From positions 1 through 61,103 of the forward strand of contig NZ_BIXY01000038.1 of assembly GCF_008326305.1 (NCBI RefSeq): a stretch of DNA of 61,103 nt. Reading direction: 5' to 3'. Every line of letters starts with the position of its first letter. Position 1 is the stretch's first letter. Shown piece by piece: positions 16,514 to 24,766 of this stretch. The notes beneath the pieces are model-generated. The model did no database searches and was not told where the DNA came from. It saw only the letters and a list, made by a program, of their open reading frames with translations. Both the position numbers and the translations under genes were made by a program. Origin of the DNA: Dictyobacter arantiisoli (GTDB lineage: Bacteria; Chloroflexota; Ktedonobacteria; Ktedonobacterales; Ktedonobacteraceae).

Positions 16514-18268
16514 CTATGATTGCAACAACGTGGCGTAGAATGTGGATAGGTTCGGTGTACCCAAACCGGTCGTATAATCCCAACCATTGGTTGCCTGATA
16601 GTAGAGATTATTTCCCTGAGTCACATCATAATAGGACCGATTGTTATTCTGCGCCACCTTATAGAAAACGTCCGGTGTCGCACTAAATGCTTTATGATGG
16701 GATAGTAATCCCTGGTGCACGAGAGCCAGGCCAGCAGCCCAGATGGGAGCCGCTGCGCTGGTGCCACCAACGGCCCCCCATTGTCCCTGATAATACACAG
16801 CCAGACCATAGGCAACAGCTGAGACATCGGGAATTTGTCGTCTTCCATTGGAGGATTGATTTTTGATGCCCGGCTGGTTTTGCCAGCTCGGTTCAGAGAA
16901 GATCTGACTCAGGCCGCCGCCGGTTCCCCAGCTATTTTTACAACTCCGTCGATTTGAATCGTCCGACCAGGCAACTTCCTGGGCACGATTCTGTCCCGCA
17001 TCAATCTGGAGAATCGATCCTCCCACCGATACAGCCCAGGGATCGCTGGCGGGAAAACTGACGGAGAGATTCCCATAGTGTTGACTGGTAAACGCACCAC
17101 AGTCTCCACTTGCCACAAACACCGCCATATGCTCAATCTGTGTCAGCTGTTGAATGCTTTGATCAATCGCATGCATATCCTGCTGCGACATTTCACCTTC
17201 GGAGATACCCAGACTGATACTAACGGTCCCTCCCGCATTCGCATGCTGAAAGTTATCATCCAGAATACGCTGTAGCTCATCATTGACATTGACCCAGATA
17301 TCATTTGTGCTATTATCGCTAGCATTGGTTTGATAGACATTAATCGTCGCGGAACGTGCCAGACCGGCTACCATCTGAATATCCAGGGTTGACTCACCCA
17401 ACGCATCAGTGGGATGACCATCGACATCAACTGGATTAATTTTTCCCTTAAATTGGATACAATCCAGATAGTTCTGGACGTCACTCTTATAAGATCCGTC
17501 GATCTCAACCAGATTGATGGACATATTTTCTCCATGGAAACCGTTCTGCCAGAGCTGATCAAAGCCATAAGCATGAGCAATATCCTTTGGCAATAAGGTC
17601 TGTTGATCTGGTGAACAATCAGCATGGGTACGCTGAGCCAGCGCAACCTGCTCTGGAGTAAAGGTACTGGCATGGATAGGTTGAGAACTATAATTATCTA
17701 AGCCTGTTATCGCTGCAATATGATCGAATAAGAATGCCGGTACCATGGGAGGATTTTTAGCGTCCGGCGCATAGAAGGTATGACCTTGATAGCGATGCAC
17801 GACAAATTTCGTCTTTAATACTTTCGCAATAAGACCCGTCCTGGCATTGATCGCCAGTTGGGTACGCAATTTGCTCAGTCGCAGTGAAATGCCGTCCAGC
17901 TTAAAAAAGTCTTTAAACTTTTGATACGTCCCATCATCAATACCCAGCTTCTTAGCCACACCTTCTAGATGAGACGGCTGCCCTGGCTGAACCTGTTGAC
18001 CTTGCATCTGCCTCATTGTATTCGAGTCTAATTTTAAGGTGACCCGTACACGGAGTACAGTATTGTCAGGTAGCTGTTTCACGACAGGCGATTTTAAAGC
18101 ATCAGTTGGAATGGATAAATCCAACGGTGTCAATTTAAGAACACTTGCCACAGGATTATTGTTATTTGTACAGCCTGTCAATGGTAATAATAATAAACAC
18201 ATGCCCAAAATGCTTCCCAGCACGCGACTACCACAAAAAGAGCGCTTCCCACTCCAGAGCCTGCGCAT
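16514..18268 (-). CDS. Lipoprotein sedolisin (S53 serine-carboxyl peptidase)
   Basis: 584 residues. The start has a signal sequence ending in the lipobox LTGC with Cys33, so the enzyme should be anchored to the outer face of the membrane. Residues about 60-190 are a pro-kumamolisin-like prodomain. The peptidase has Glu292 and Asp296 in ESTLD, Asp389 in ASGDCG and the nucleophile Ser504 in GGTSAAAP. Calcium-site residues near the end (YYDVTQGNN, GWDYTTGLGTP) are kept. Sedolisins work in acid and digest proteins outside the cell, which would fit an acid-soil or compost bacterium. The ATG follows GGAGAGGAT. The first Ser of the usual SGTS is Gly here, a common variation. Confidence 0.93.
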   Translation of the reverse strand: MRRLWSGKRSFCGSRVLGSILGMCLLLLPLTGCTNNNNPVASVLKLTPLDLSIPTDALKSPVVKQLPDNTVLRVRVTLKLDSNTMRQMQGQQVQPGQPSHLEGVAKKLGIDDGTYQKFKDFFKLDGISLRLSKLRTQLAINARTGLIAKVLKTKFVVHRYQGHTFYAPDAKNPPMVPAFLFDHIAAITGLDNYSSQPIHASTFTPEQVALAQRTHADCSPDQQTLLPKDIAHAYGFDQLWQNGFHGENMSINLVEIDGSYKSDVQNYLDCIQFKGKINPVDVDGHPTDALGESTLDIQMVAGLARSATINVYQTNASDNSTNDIWVNVNDELQRILDDNFQHANAGGTVSISLGISEGEMSQQDMHAIDQSIQQLTQIEHMAVFVASGDCGAFTSQHYGNLSVSFPASDPWAVSVGGSILQIDAGQNRAQEVAWSDDSNRRSCKNSWGTGGGLSQIFSEPSWQNQPGIKNQSSNGRRQIPDVSAVAYGLAVYYQGQWGAVGGTSAAAPIWAAGLALVHQGLLSHHKAFSATPDVFYKVAQNNNRSYYDVTQGNNLYYQATNGWDYTTGLGTPNLSTFYATLLQS

Positions 18269-18596
18269 AATCTATCCTCTCCGCGAAAACTATTTCTCGA
18301 TGTATAGCTATAAAACACAATAAGCAAAATTTATCATGCTTTTTGTATCACGCATCACCCCGATAAAACAGCTCAAGAAGGCTAAATCTATCTATGCAGC
18401 TGCCAGTTCTCTTCTCAACAGCCATCGACTATCCTTTTTAATAAGCAATAAATGCAATAATGACAGAAGCGTTGTATTGATTTCTACAGTATAAATGGGC
18501 AGAGAAACGAACACAGTCACGCCTCAAAGTGGTATAATGGAGGAGTCATTGGAAAAAACATTCTATGCCAGCAGAGGGGATAGAGGAAAGCAACGC
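18269..18596. promoter_or_regulatory. Divergent intergenic region with uvrB -10 element
   Basis: The region upstream of both the sedolisin and uvrB genes. TATAAT at 18533-18538 stands about 58 bases before the uvrB start at 18597. No convincing -35 lies 16-18 bases before it. A LexA-type box was looked for and not seen. Confidence 0.4.
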
Positions 18597-20588
18597 ATGC
18601 CAGCATTTAAAGTCGAATCACCTTTTGAGCCAACCGGCGACCAACCAGATGCGATCGCAGAACTGAGTGAAAATATTCGTGATGGCAACAAATATCAAAC
18701 GTTACTTGGAGTAACTGGTAGTGGTAAAACATATACAGTCGCCAAAGTTGTTGAACAAATACAACGTCCCACACTGGTGCTTGCCCCCAATAAGACACTT
18801 GCAGCCCAACTCTATAGTGAATATAAGGAATTTTTCCCCAATAACGCTGTAGAATACTTCGTCTCGTATTATGACTATTATCAGCCAGAGGCTTATATTG
18901 CGCGTACAGATACCTATGTAGAGAAGGAAAGCATGCTCAATGAAGAGATTGAGAAGTTGCGACTTTCTGCAACGCGAAGTCTGTTTGAGCGGCGCGATGT
19001 TCTCATTGTAGCCTCGGTATCCTGTATCTATGGTCTGGGTAGTCCGGAAGAATATGGTGAGGTTGTTCTGACACTAAAAGTGGGTCAGGAACGCCGTATC
19101 GACAAAATTTTACGACATTTGACAGAAATCCAATATGAACGCAACGATGTCAACTTTGTGCGTGGTCGCTTCCGTGTTCATGGCGATGTATTGGAGATCT
19201 TTCCTGCTTATGAGGATGTAGCGGTACGCATCGAGTTTTTCGGCGACGAGATTGAACGCATGACGGATATCGATCCCCTCACCGGTGAAGTGCTCAACCG
19301 ACGGGAAAAACTTGATATCTATCCCGCCAAACACTGGGTTACGACGAAAGAGCGCCTCTTTAAGTCTATCGAGTTAATCGAGCAGGAATTAGAACAGCGC
19401 CTGCAAGAACTTGAAGCTGAAGGAAAATTGTTAGAGGCAGCACGTCTGAAGCAACGGACAAACTTTGATCTGGAGATGCTCCGTGAAACAGGAGCTTGTG
19501 CAGGCGTCGAAAACTATTCACGCCATCTGGCAGGACGCGACTCTGGTGAGCGTCCCTGGACCCTCCTCGATTATCTACCAGATGATTATCTGCTGGTTGT
19601 CGATGAGTCGCACGTGGCATTGCCACAGGTGCGGGGTATGTTTGCGGGGGACCGCTCACGCAAACAGATGCTGGTTGACTATGGTTTCCGTCTGCCATCC
19701 GCACTGGATAATCGGCCATTGACCTTTACAGAGTTTGAGACTGAGGTAAAACAAGCCCTCTTCGTCTCCGCTACTCCCGGTCCCTATGAACAAGAGCATA
19801 GCCAGGTCATTGTTGAGCAGGTCATCCGTCCAACTGGACTACTCGATCCAGAAATCAGCGTTCGACCAACACAGGGGCAGATTGATGATCTCATCTATGA
19901 GATTCGCCAATGCATCGATAAGCAGCATCGCGTGCTAGTAACGACGTTGACCAAGAAGATGGCTGAAGATCTAGCAGACTATATGCAAGAACTCAATATT
20001 AAGGTTCACTATCTGCATTCTGAAATTGATACCATTGAACGCATTGAGATACTACGCGATCTTCGTCGGGGTGTCTATGATGTAGTAGTGGGCATCAACC
20101 TGCTCCGAGAAGGACTGGACTTACCAGAGGTGTCTCTGGTGGCGATTCTTGATGCGGATAAAGAAGGTTTCTTGCGTTCGGGGAACTCACTCATCCAGAT
20201 TATCGGCCGTGCCGCACGTCATGTGGAAGGCAAGGTCATTATGTATGCGGATCGCACGACAGCTTCAATGCAGCATGCCATTGATGAAACCTATCGCAGG
20301 CGCAAAATCCAGCAAGCCTATAATGAGGAACACGAGATTACACCACGAGGCATCAAAAAAGAGATCAAGACCCTTTCTGAGCGTCTCAAAGCCATGAGTA
20401 AAAATGGAGACGAGGGAGTCGAAGAGAATGTGGCAGCGGCTCTCACCGGTATTCCTAAAGATGAGGCATTACGCTTAATAAAAGATCTTGAGTCGCAAAT
20501 GCGACTTGCCGCGAAACAACTGGAATTCGAAAAAGCAGGCCAACTTCGTGATCAAATCATTGAAGTGCGGCGTTCAATGATTGAATAA
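18597..20588 (+). CDS. uvrB: Excinuclease ABC subunit B
   Basis: 663 residues, the damage-verifying helicase of nucleotide excision repair, which works with UvrA and UvrC. Walker A is GVTGSGKT. The beta-hairpin that clamps DNA contains [14 protein letters not shown] is the Walker B box, and helicase motifs V and VI appear as [13 protein letters not shown] and QIIGRAARH. The C-terminal UVR domain that contacts UvrC ends the protein ([20 protein letters not shown]). I place the start at ATG 18597 ([10 protein letters not shown]) because AGAGGAAAG stands upstream and the family begins here. The frame is open 34 codons further up, but that part crosses the -10 element. uvrA and uvrC are not in the window. 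Confidence 0.97.
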   Translation: MPAFKVESPFEPTGDQPDAIAELSENIRDGNKYQTLLGVTGSGKTYTVAKVVEQIQRPTLVLAPNKTLAAQLYSEYKEFFPNNAVEYFVSYYDYYQPEAYIARTDTYVEKESMLNEEIEKLRLSATRSLFERRDVLIVASVSCIYGLGSPEEYGEVVLTLKVGQERRIDKILRHLTEIQYERNDVNFVRGRFRVHGDVLEIFPAYEDVAVRIEFFGDEIERMTDIDPLTGEVLNRREKLDIYPAKHWVTTKERLFKSIELIEQELEQRLQELEAEGKLLEAARLKQRTNFDLEMLRETGACAGVENYSRHLAGRDSGERPWTLLDYLPDDYLLVVDESHVALPQVRGMFAGDRSRKQMLVDYGFRLPSALDNRPLTFTEFETEVKQALFVSATPGPYEQEHSQVIVEQVIRPTGLLDPEISVRPTQGQIDDLIYEIRQCIDKQHRVLVTTLTKKMAEDLADYMQELNIKVHYLHSEIDTIERIEILRDLRRGVYDVVVGINLLREGLDLPEVSLVAILDADKEGFLRSGNSLIQIIGRAARHVEGKVIMYADRTTASMQHAIDETYRRRKIQQAYNEEHEITPRGIKKEIKTLSERLKAMSKNGDEGVEENVAAALTGIPKDEALRLIKDLESQMRLAAKQLEFEKAGQLRDQIIEVRRSMIE

Positions 20589-20604
20589 CATATCCACTAT
20601 TCAT

Positions 20605-20645
20605 AAAAGGCTCGGGATGCTCTTATGCAGGCATCCTGAGCCTTT
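20605..20645 (+). terminator. uvrB terminator
   Basis: A 15-bp stem with one mismatch (AAAGGCTCGGGATGC, 20606-20620, with 20631-20645), followed by TCTCTTT. It lies 17 bases after the uvrB stop. Confidence 0.85.
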
Positions 20646-21003
20646 CTCTTTATCATCTTTCACCAACGACATTCTATGACAGCACAGGCATATGGATTGT
20701 ACATTAGCCGACCTATCCTATCTCGTAGTAACACTTCAGACGAACGTATCTGGAAACGATAGTATGTACACTATGAATCGTATTCTGTTTCTAGCCGTAC
20801 AAGTTTCACACTCTACTTAAAATAGAATAAATCAGGTCAATATTGGTTCGACATTAGATAAAACAAGGGCAATTGGATAGGGGGAAATATTTGGGAATCC
20901 TAACTACCTAATATTCACAGATAGGTTGTACCAGGAGGGCTAAAATCGGGTATAGTATACAGTGTTCTCTTGACCGGATTATAGAAAGGATCTTTTTGTA
21001 ACA
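20646..21003. other. Intergenic region before the polyamine genes
   Basis: About 360 AT-rich bases without a supported gene. TTGTAC (20926-20931) and TATAGT (20951-20956), 19 bases apart, are a weak candidate promoter for the gene at 21004, whose ribosome-binding site is AAAGGATC. Confidence 0.35.
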
Positions 21004-22125
21004 ATGACACATCAGCATGACCACGCTTCAGATGAGCACGCTGAAGCAAATCACCATGACCTTTTAAGTGGACCCAAAATTCTGCCTCATCGAGTGCGTC
21101 CAAATATGACTGTCACTGAACTGATTGATGAACAGTATCAGGCATATAATGCTGCACGTTTGAATGAAGCCGCGCGCCTTTACGCCGAGCGGATGCTTGA
21201 TCCAGAGTTGGATGTGACGATCGGACTAACCATGGCCGGAGCCCTGACGCCGGCTGGCCTGGGAGGCAGTATTCTTACACTCATGGAATACGGCTTTATC
21301 GATTTTATTATCAGCACTGGAGCAAATCTCTATCACGACATGCACCACGCGCTGGCGATGTCGCTGCACCGGGGCGATTTCCGCCTGGACGACATCAAAC
21401 TGCAAGAAGAGGGCGTTATCCGCATCTACGATATCCTGTTTGATGACAAGGTACTGCTGGATACTGATGCCTTTGTACGCGAGAGCCTGCGCAGCCTGCC
21501 CAATCGTCCAATCTCTACCTCCGAGTTGCATCATCATCTCGGAACACAGCTCTTAAAGGCAGGTGTCAAACCAGAATATTCGGTTCTGGCTCAGGCCGCA
21601 GCCTGGAATATACCCGTCTACACATCCTCACCAGGGGACTCATCAATTGGGATGAACATTGCCCGGCATGCCCTGGATGGGAACGCATTGACTCTTGATC
21701 CCCTGGCCGATGTCAATGAAACCACAGCGATCGTCCATCACGCGACGCGCAATGGCGTCATTATTCTGGGTGGTGGTAGCCCAAAGAACTTCTATCTACA
21801 GACACAACCACAGTTGTGGGAGGTACTGGGAATTCAAAAAGGTGGACACGATTACTTTGTGCAGATCACTGCGGATGCGCCTCATTGGGGCGGTCTCTCA
21901 GGTGCTACGCCTTCTGAAGCGGTTTCCTGGGGCAAAATTAAACCCGATCAGTTGAAAGATGCAGTAGTAGTCTACGGTGATTCTACTATTGCTTTACCAC
22001 TTCTGACCGCTTACGCCGTGAGCAAAGCGCAACCCCGTCCGCGCCGTGAGCTTTATCTACAACGTGAAGCTAGCTTGCAGGAATTAAAAGATGCCTATGC
22101 AGTGGCGAAACAAGCACGCCCATAG
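21004..22125 (+). CDS. Deoxyhypusine synthase-like protein
   Basis: 373 residues of the deoxyhypusine synthase family. The eukaryotic and archaeal enzyme moves an aminobutyl group from spermidine to a lysine of eIF5A with NAD. Bacteria lack eIF5A, and bacterial members are thought to make polyamines such as homospermidine or related aminobutyl products. The Rossmann elements (TMAGALTPAGLGG, STGANLYHD) are present, as is the enzyme-intermediate Lys311 in SWGKIKPDQ. The His-rich start (HQHDHASDEH) is unusual and may be disordered. speD follows 286 bases downstream and speB after that, so a polyamine role is well supported by context. The exact product is open. Confidence 0.88.
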   Translation: MTHQHDHASDEHAEANHHDLLSGPKILPHRVRPNMTVTELIDEQYQAYNAARLNEAARLYAERMLDPELDVTIGLTMAGALTPAGLGGSILTLMEYGFIDFIISTGANLYHDMHHALAMSLHRGDFRLDDIKLQEEGVIRIYDILFDDKVLLDTDAFVRESLRSLPNRPISTSELHHHLGTQLLKAGVKPEYSVLAQAAAWNIPVYTSSPGDSSIGMNIARHALDGNALTLDPLADVNETTAIVHHATRNGVIILGGGSPKNFYLQTQPQLWEVLGIQKGGHDYFVQITADAPHWGGLSGATPSEAVSWGKIKPDQLKDAVVVYGDSTIALPLLTAYAVSKAQPRPRRELYLQREASLQELKDAYAVAKQARP

Positions 22126-22167
22126 CATCTATCTAATGAGCAGTGTCGTTTCCCTTTAGGTAGAGAG

Positions 22168-22228
22168 CTAAATGGCATTTAGATTGAGGTCTAAATGCCA
22201 TTTAGGTTGATTGCTTAGTGGCATTTAG
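22168..22228. repeat. Nested palindromes upstream of speD
   Basis: CTAAATGGCATTTAG (22168-22182) and its exact reverse complement CTAAATGCCATTTAG (22191-22205) form a 15-bp stem with an 8-base loop. Each arm is itself a 7-bp palindrome around one base, so two alternative folds exist. A third partial copy, GGCATTTAG, is at 22220-22228. It may be the terminator of the gene at 21004, a regulator-binding array, or a switchable leader of speD. Confidence 0.7.
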
Positions 22229-22271
22229 GTAGAAATGCAATTATCAATTAGGTGAAAAAAAATCAAATTAT

Positions 22272-22302
22272 TTGGCACAGGCTTGACAACCTAATGTATA
22301 AT
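22272..22302 (+). promoter_or_regulatory. Candidate speD promoter
   Basis: A perfect TATAAT is at 22297-22302. TTGGCA (22272-22277) is 19 bases before it. A perfect TTGACA (22283-22288) is only 8 bases away and so cannot pair with it. The transcript would begin near 22309, ahead of the small frame at 22333. Confidence 0.4.
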
Positions 22303-22332
22303 ATCAAACAGTGTGCAGAAAAGATAACACAC

Positions 22333-22434
22333 ATGAATATTGCAGGACTCAGCCCATCTGATATGGAAGCCACACCTGCACAGTTGGCACATTTACGAGG
22401 AGGAACACGCAATGCTGGTCCACTTGATGCTTGA
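22333..22434 (+). CDS. Possible leader peptide overlapping speD
   Basis: A 33-codon frame starting ATG (MNIAGLSPSDMEATPAQLAH onwards) and ending TGA at 22434, 22 bases inside speD in another frame. Its translation would cross the speD ribosome-binding site (AGGAGG) and start codon and could couple to or block speD. The ribosome-binding site of the small frame itself is weak (AGAAAAGATA). Small upstream frames control AdoMet decarboxylase in eukaryotes; a bacterial parallel would be new, but chance overlap is the simpler reading. Confidence 0.3.
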   Translation: MNIAGLSPSDMEATPAQLAHLRGGTRNAGPLDA

Positions 22435-22846
22435 ACTTTACAATATCGATCGCGCTATCTTATCGGATGAGGCTCTTTTACGCCGCACACTCAACGAGCT
22501 ACCAGAGCGCGTTGCAATGGAAAAAGTGAGCCCTGTTCATCTTTACGATATTGACACATCCAATCCACTTGACGCTGGTATGTCCGGCTTTGTTGTAATT
22601 GCCCAGAGCCACATCAGCCTGCATGCCTGGCCCGAATACGGCGAAGTAGACATCGACATTTGCTCCTGCAAAGAATTCAGCCAGGAAGATGCAATCGCAT
22701 TTGCGAAAGAGATTTTCAAGACTGATGATGTTGAAGCACATTTTGTTGTGCGTGCTACACGCTCGTTGCGTCCCGAAGAGCCCGATCCTGTCCGCTATGC
22801 TGAAGCGATGGAAGCACGTCGCCTGGCTAAAATGGGGGTGCGCTAA
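22412..22846 (+). CDS. speD: S-adenosylmethionine decarboxylase proenzyme
   Basis: 144 residues, the prokaryotic type that cuts itself to make a pyruvoyl cofactor and then forms decarboxylated AdoMet, the aminopropyl donor for spermidine. The self-cleavage serine is Ser66 in AQSHISLHAWPE; the residue before it is Gln rather than the usual Glu. His71 and Cys86 (ICSCKEF) match the processing and proton-donor residues. ATG 22412 is chosen because GAGGAGGAA stands just upstream. No spermidine synthase (speE) is in the window. A strong terminator follows, so speB is probably transcribed separately. Confidence 0.95.
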   Translation: MLVHLMLELYNIDRAILSDEALLRRTLNELPERVAMEKVSPVHLYDIDTSNPLDAGMSGFVVIAQSHISLHAWPEYGEVDIDICSCKEFSQEDAIAFAKEIFKTDDVEAHFVVRATRSLRPEEPDPVRYAEAMEARRLAKMGVR

Positions 22847-22862
22847 GGGCAAGATGCAGAAG

Positions 22863-22944
22863 GCGAAGTATCACTTCGCATTGCTGTCCCCTGACGCAGG
22901 AGGATGAGGTGCCAGCCAATTTTCGAGGAGGGCACCTCATTTTT
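22863..22944 (+). terminator. speD terminator, with a small preceding hairpin
   Basis: GCGAAGT, ATC, ACTTCGC (22863-22879) forms a small hairpin. It is followed by ATGAGGTGCC (22904-22913) pairing with GGCACCTCAT (22931-22940) and a run of five T. The second is a classic intrinsic terminator. Confidence 0.85.
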
Positions 22945-23020
22945 ATTGGCAACACCTTCACAATGCTAACCCCTGATGATTATCTGCAATGATTCTTGAA
23001 ACTATAAGGAACTGTTCCCA

Positions 23021-23893
23021 ATGGAAGATGGACTGATCAGCCAATTTGGAGCCCCCGATGCTCCTCACTGTAATCCCGCTACCGCCCGCATCGCAATCAT
23101 CCCCGCGCCTCTTGAATATAGCGTGTGCTATATGGAAGGGACACGTATGGGTCCACAGGCGATCTTAAATGCCTCCAGCCAGATGGAGTTATATGATGAA
23201 GAACTCGACTGTTGCCCAATTGAGGCTGGCGTCTATACTTATCCCATGCTTGACTATCATGGCATGGACCATGCAGCAGCCCTTCAAGCCACTGGTGATG
23301 CCGTACGTCAGGCGCTGGCTCAAGGTCAAATTCCACTCACACTCGGCGGCGAGCATTCCTTGTCCGCTCCCGTCATTGCAGCCGTCCATGAGCAATATCC
23401 CGATTTAACGGTCGTCCATATTGATGCCCACGGTGATTTACGCGATGAATACGAGGGCACTCCTCTTTCTCATGCCTCCATTGAACGGCGCGTAGTGGAT
23501 ATGGGTATTCCGCTGCTGGAGATTGGTATCCGTAGCTTCAGCCCCGAAGAAGCCGAGTTTATGAAAACACAACCTGATGTAGCTATCGTCTGGGCCTATC
23601 AAATTGCAAAGGGATTGGCACGCATTCCCTGGGAACGCCTGGGTCAACATACCTATGTAACCATCGACCTCGATGCGTTTGATCCCGGTGAAATGCCCGC
23701 AGTTGGTACCCCCGAACCCGGTGGATTGAACTGGTATCAGGTACTCAATCTCTTCAAAGAGATCTGCCAACGCACCACCGTCGTAGGCATGGATGTAGTT
23801 GAACTCTGTCCCATGGAAGGTCAGACACGTGCAGACTTTCTGGCAGCCAAACTTGTCTACAAAATGATCGGCTATCGCCTGTTCACCAAATAA
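23021..23893 (+). CDS. speB: Agmatinase-family ureohydrolase
   Basis: 290 residues of the arginase/agmatinase family, which removes urea from agmatine to give putrescine using two manganese ions. Metal ligands are visible in GGEHS, DAHGDLRDEY, the SHAS stretch and DLDAFDP. GTPEPGGL is the usual active-site loop. The length and ATG start (AAGGAAC upstream) are typical. In organisms that use the aminopropylagmatine route, the same family acts on N1-aminopropylagmatine to give spermidine directly, and the sequence alone cannot separate the two. Its position after the deoxyhypusine synthase-like gene and speD supports a polyamine role. Confidence 0.92.
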   Translation: MEDGLISQFGAPDAPHCNPATARIAIIPAPLEYSVCYMEGTRMGPQAILNASSQMELYDEELDCCPIEAGVYTYPMLDYHGMDHAAALQATGDAVRQALAQGQIPLTLGGEHSLSAPVIAAVHEQYPDLTVVHIDAHGDLRDEYEGTPLSHASIERRVVDMGIPLLEIGIRSFSPEEAEFMKTQPDVAIVWAYQIAKGLARIPWERLGQHTYVTIDLDAFDPGEMPAVGTPEPGGLNWYQVLNLFKEICQRTTVVGMDVVELCPMEGQTRADFLAAKLVYKMIGYRLFTK

Positions 23894-23941
23894 TATTCAC
23901 TTACCCCACGATGAGCATCCTGCTACCTTTTTTCTCAGAAA

Positions 23942-24136
23942 GTGTCAGACTCCCGTGGTCTCCACGGTCTCTGTGCATGAGTTTTCGCACCTATGGTGCT
24001 CAAAAATCTTTTGAGTGTGTGATGTCGGAAAAGTTCGAAGAACTTTTCCGACATCACACACTCAAAAGGGCGCAGGCGCGCACGCGCCTGCCAGCAAGTG
24101 AGCAGCAAGGTCCCGATGGTATTAGGAGTCTGACAC
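23942..24136. repeat. Palindromic repeat family 1, copy A
   Basis: A 195-base element. Perfect 12-bp end repeats (GTGTCAGACTCC, 23942-23953, and its complement at 24125-24136) enclose a 30-base conserved block at 23975-24004 that contains GCACCTATGGTGC. This is followed by a perfect 29-bp stem with a 3-base loop (24008-24036 with 24040-24068) and a GC-rich hairpin (GCAGGCGCG with CGCGCCTGC, 24072-24091). Copy C near 60.8 kb has the same parts in the same order. No coding capacity is seen. Confidence 0.9.
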
Positions 24137-24362
24137 ATTCTCATCTTGAGTTTGTACATTTTTAGGCTTTTGAGCCTGCGAAAAAGGGCGCGTGCGCCGC
24201 ATTTTCGAGCTCACGTTTTCAAAATTGTACAAAGTCCAACTCATACATGAGTCATCCCGGACTTTGATACTGTTGGGAAACCCTGTTACGAAACATCTTT
24301 TGAGCGTACTCACTCCAAATAGATGAGCACCGCGCAAGGGTTTCCCAACGGTATCGGACTTT
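24137..24362. repeat. Nested inverted repeats next to copy A
   Basis: TTTGTACA (24151-24158) and TGTACAAA (24226-24233) enclose two small hairpins. After that, a 19-base inverted repeat with one mismatch (24266-24284 with 24337-24355), built around GTTGGGAAACCCT, encloses a 52-base centre. The pattern resembles copy A, with outer arms around a structured core. I see no gene in 23894-24766. Confidence 0.75.
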
Positions 24363-24402
24363 TGAAACAAACGTTCGCTACAATGGGAGTGCAGAGGGCG
24401 AA

Positions 24403-24485
24403 GCCTTCTGCCGGGGTGTGGGGTGTCCCCACATACTTCTTTTCCCCTTTTTGCACGCCGCCTGCGGCGGCGCGAGGAAAAAGAG
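24403..24485. repeat. Repeat family 2, copy 1
   Basis: GCCGGGGTGTGGGGTGTCCC, a pyrimidine stretch and a GC hairpin (GCCGCCTGCGGCGGC) followed by GAGG. The same series stands at 30423-30492. The GGGG...CCCC parts can fold. The remaining bases up to 24766 hold nothing I can identify. Confidence 0.7.
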
Positions 24486-24766
24486 CGGAAGGAATTCGCC
24501 AGAGAGCCATAACTATCTTACACTCACACCCCACACAGAAACAGGTAAAGGAACTGACACCGTGCGCTAGAGTAGTAGAAAGAAGAGAAGTTGTGGTATA
24601 CTATCAGTGACGCGCCCCATGGAATCTTTGCTTCACGGAGCGCAGCGCGTCAAGCATTTAGAATAGGGTGCGGAACAAAGGACGGGAGGAAGTCTCAACA
24701 AAGATCTTGCCGATCTCAGCACTACTTCTTAGTATATCCCCATATAGCTTGACATTGAAAGGAAAC

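Noticed and set aside
22252-22332. A longer, GTG-started form of the small frame before speD
   Set aside because: The added part crosses the likely -10 element, so it would not be transcribed from that promoter.
24323-24610. Open frames in the repeat block after speB
   Set aside because: They run through inverted repeats and the family 2 core, with no ribosome-binding site.
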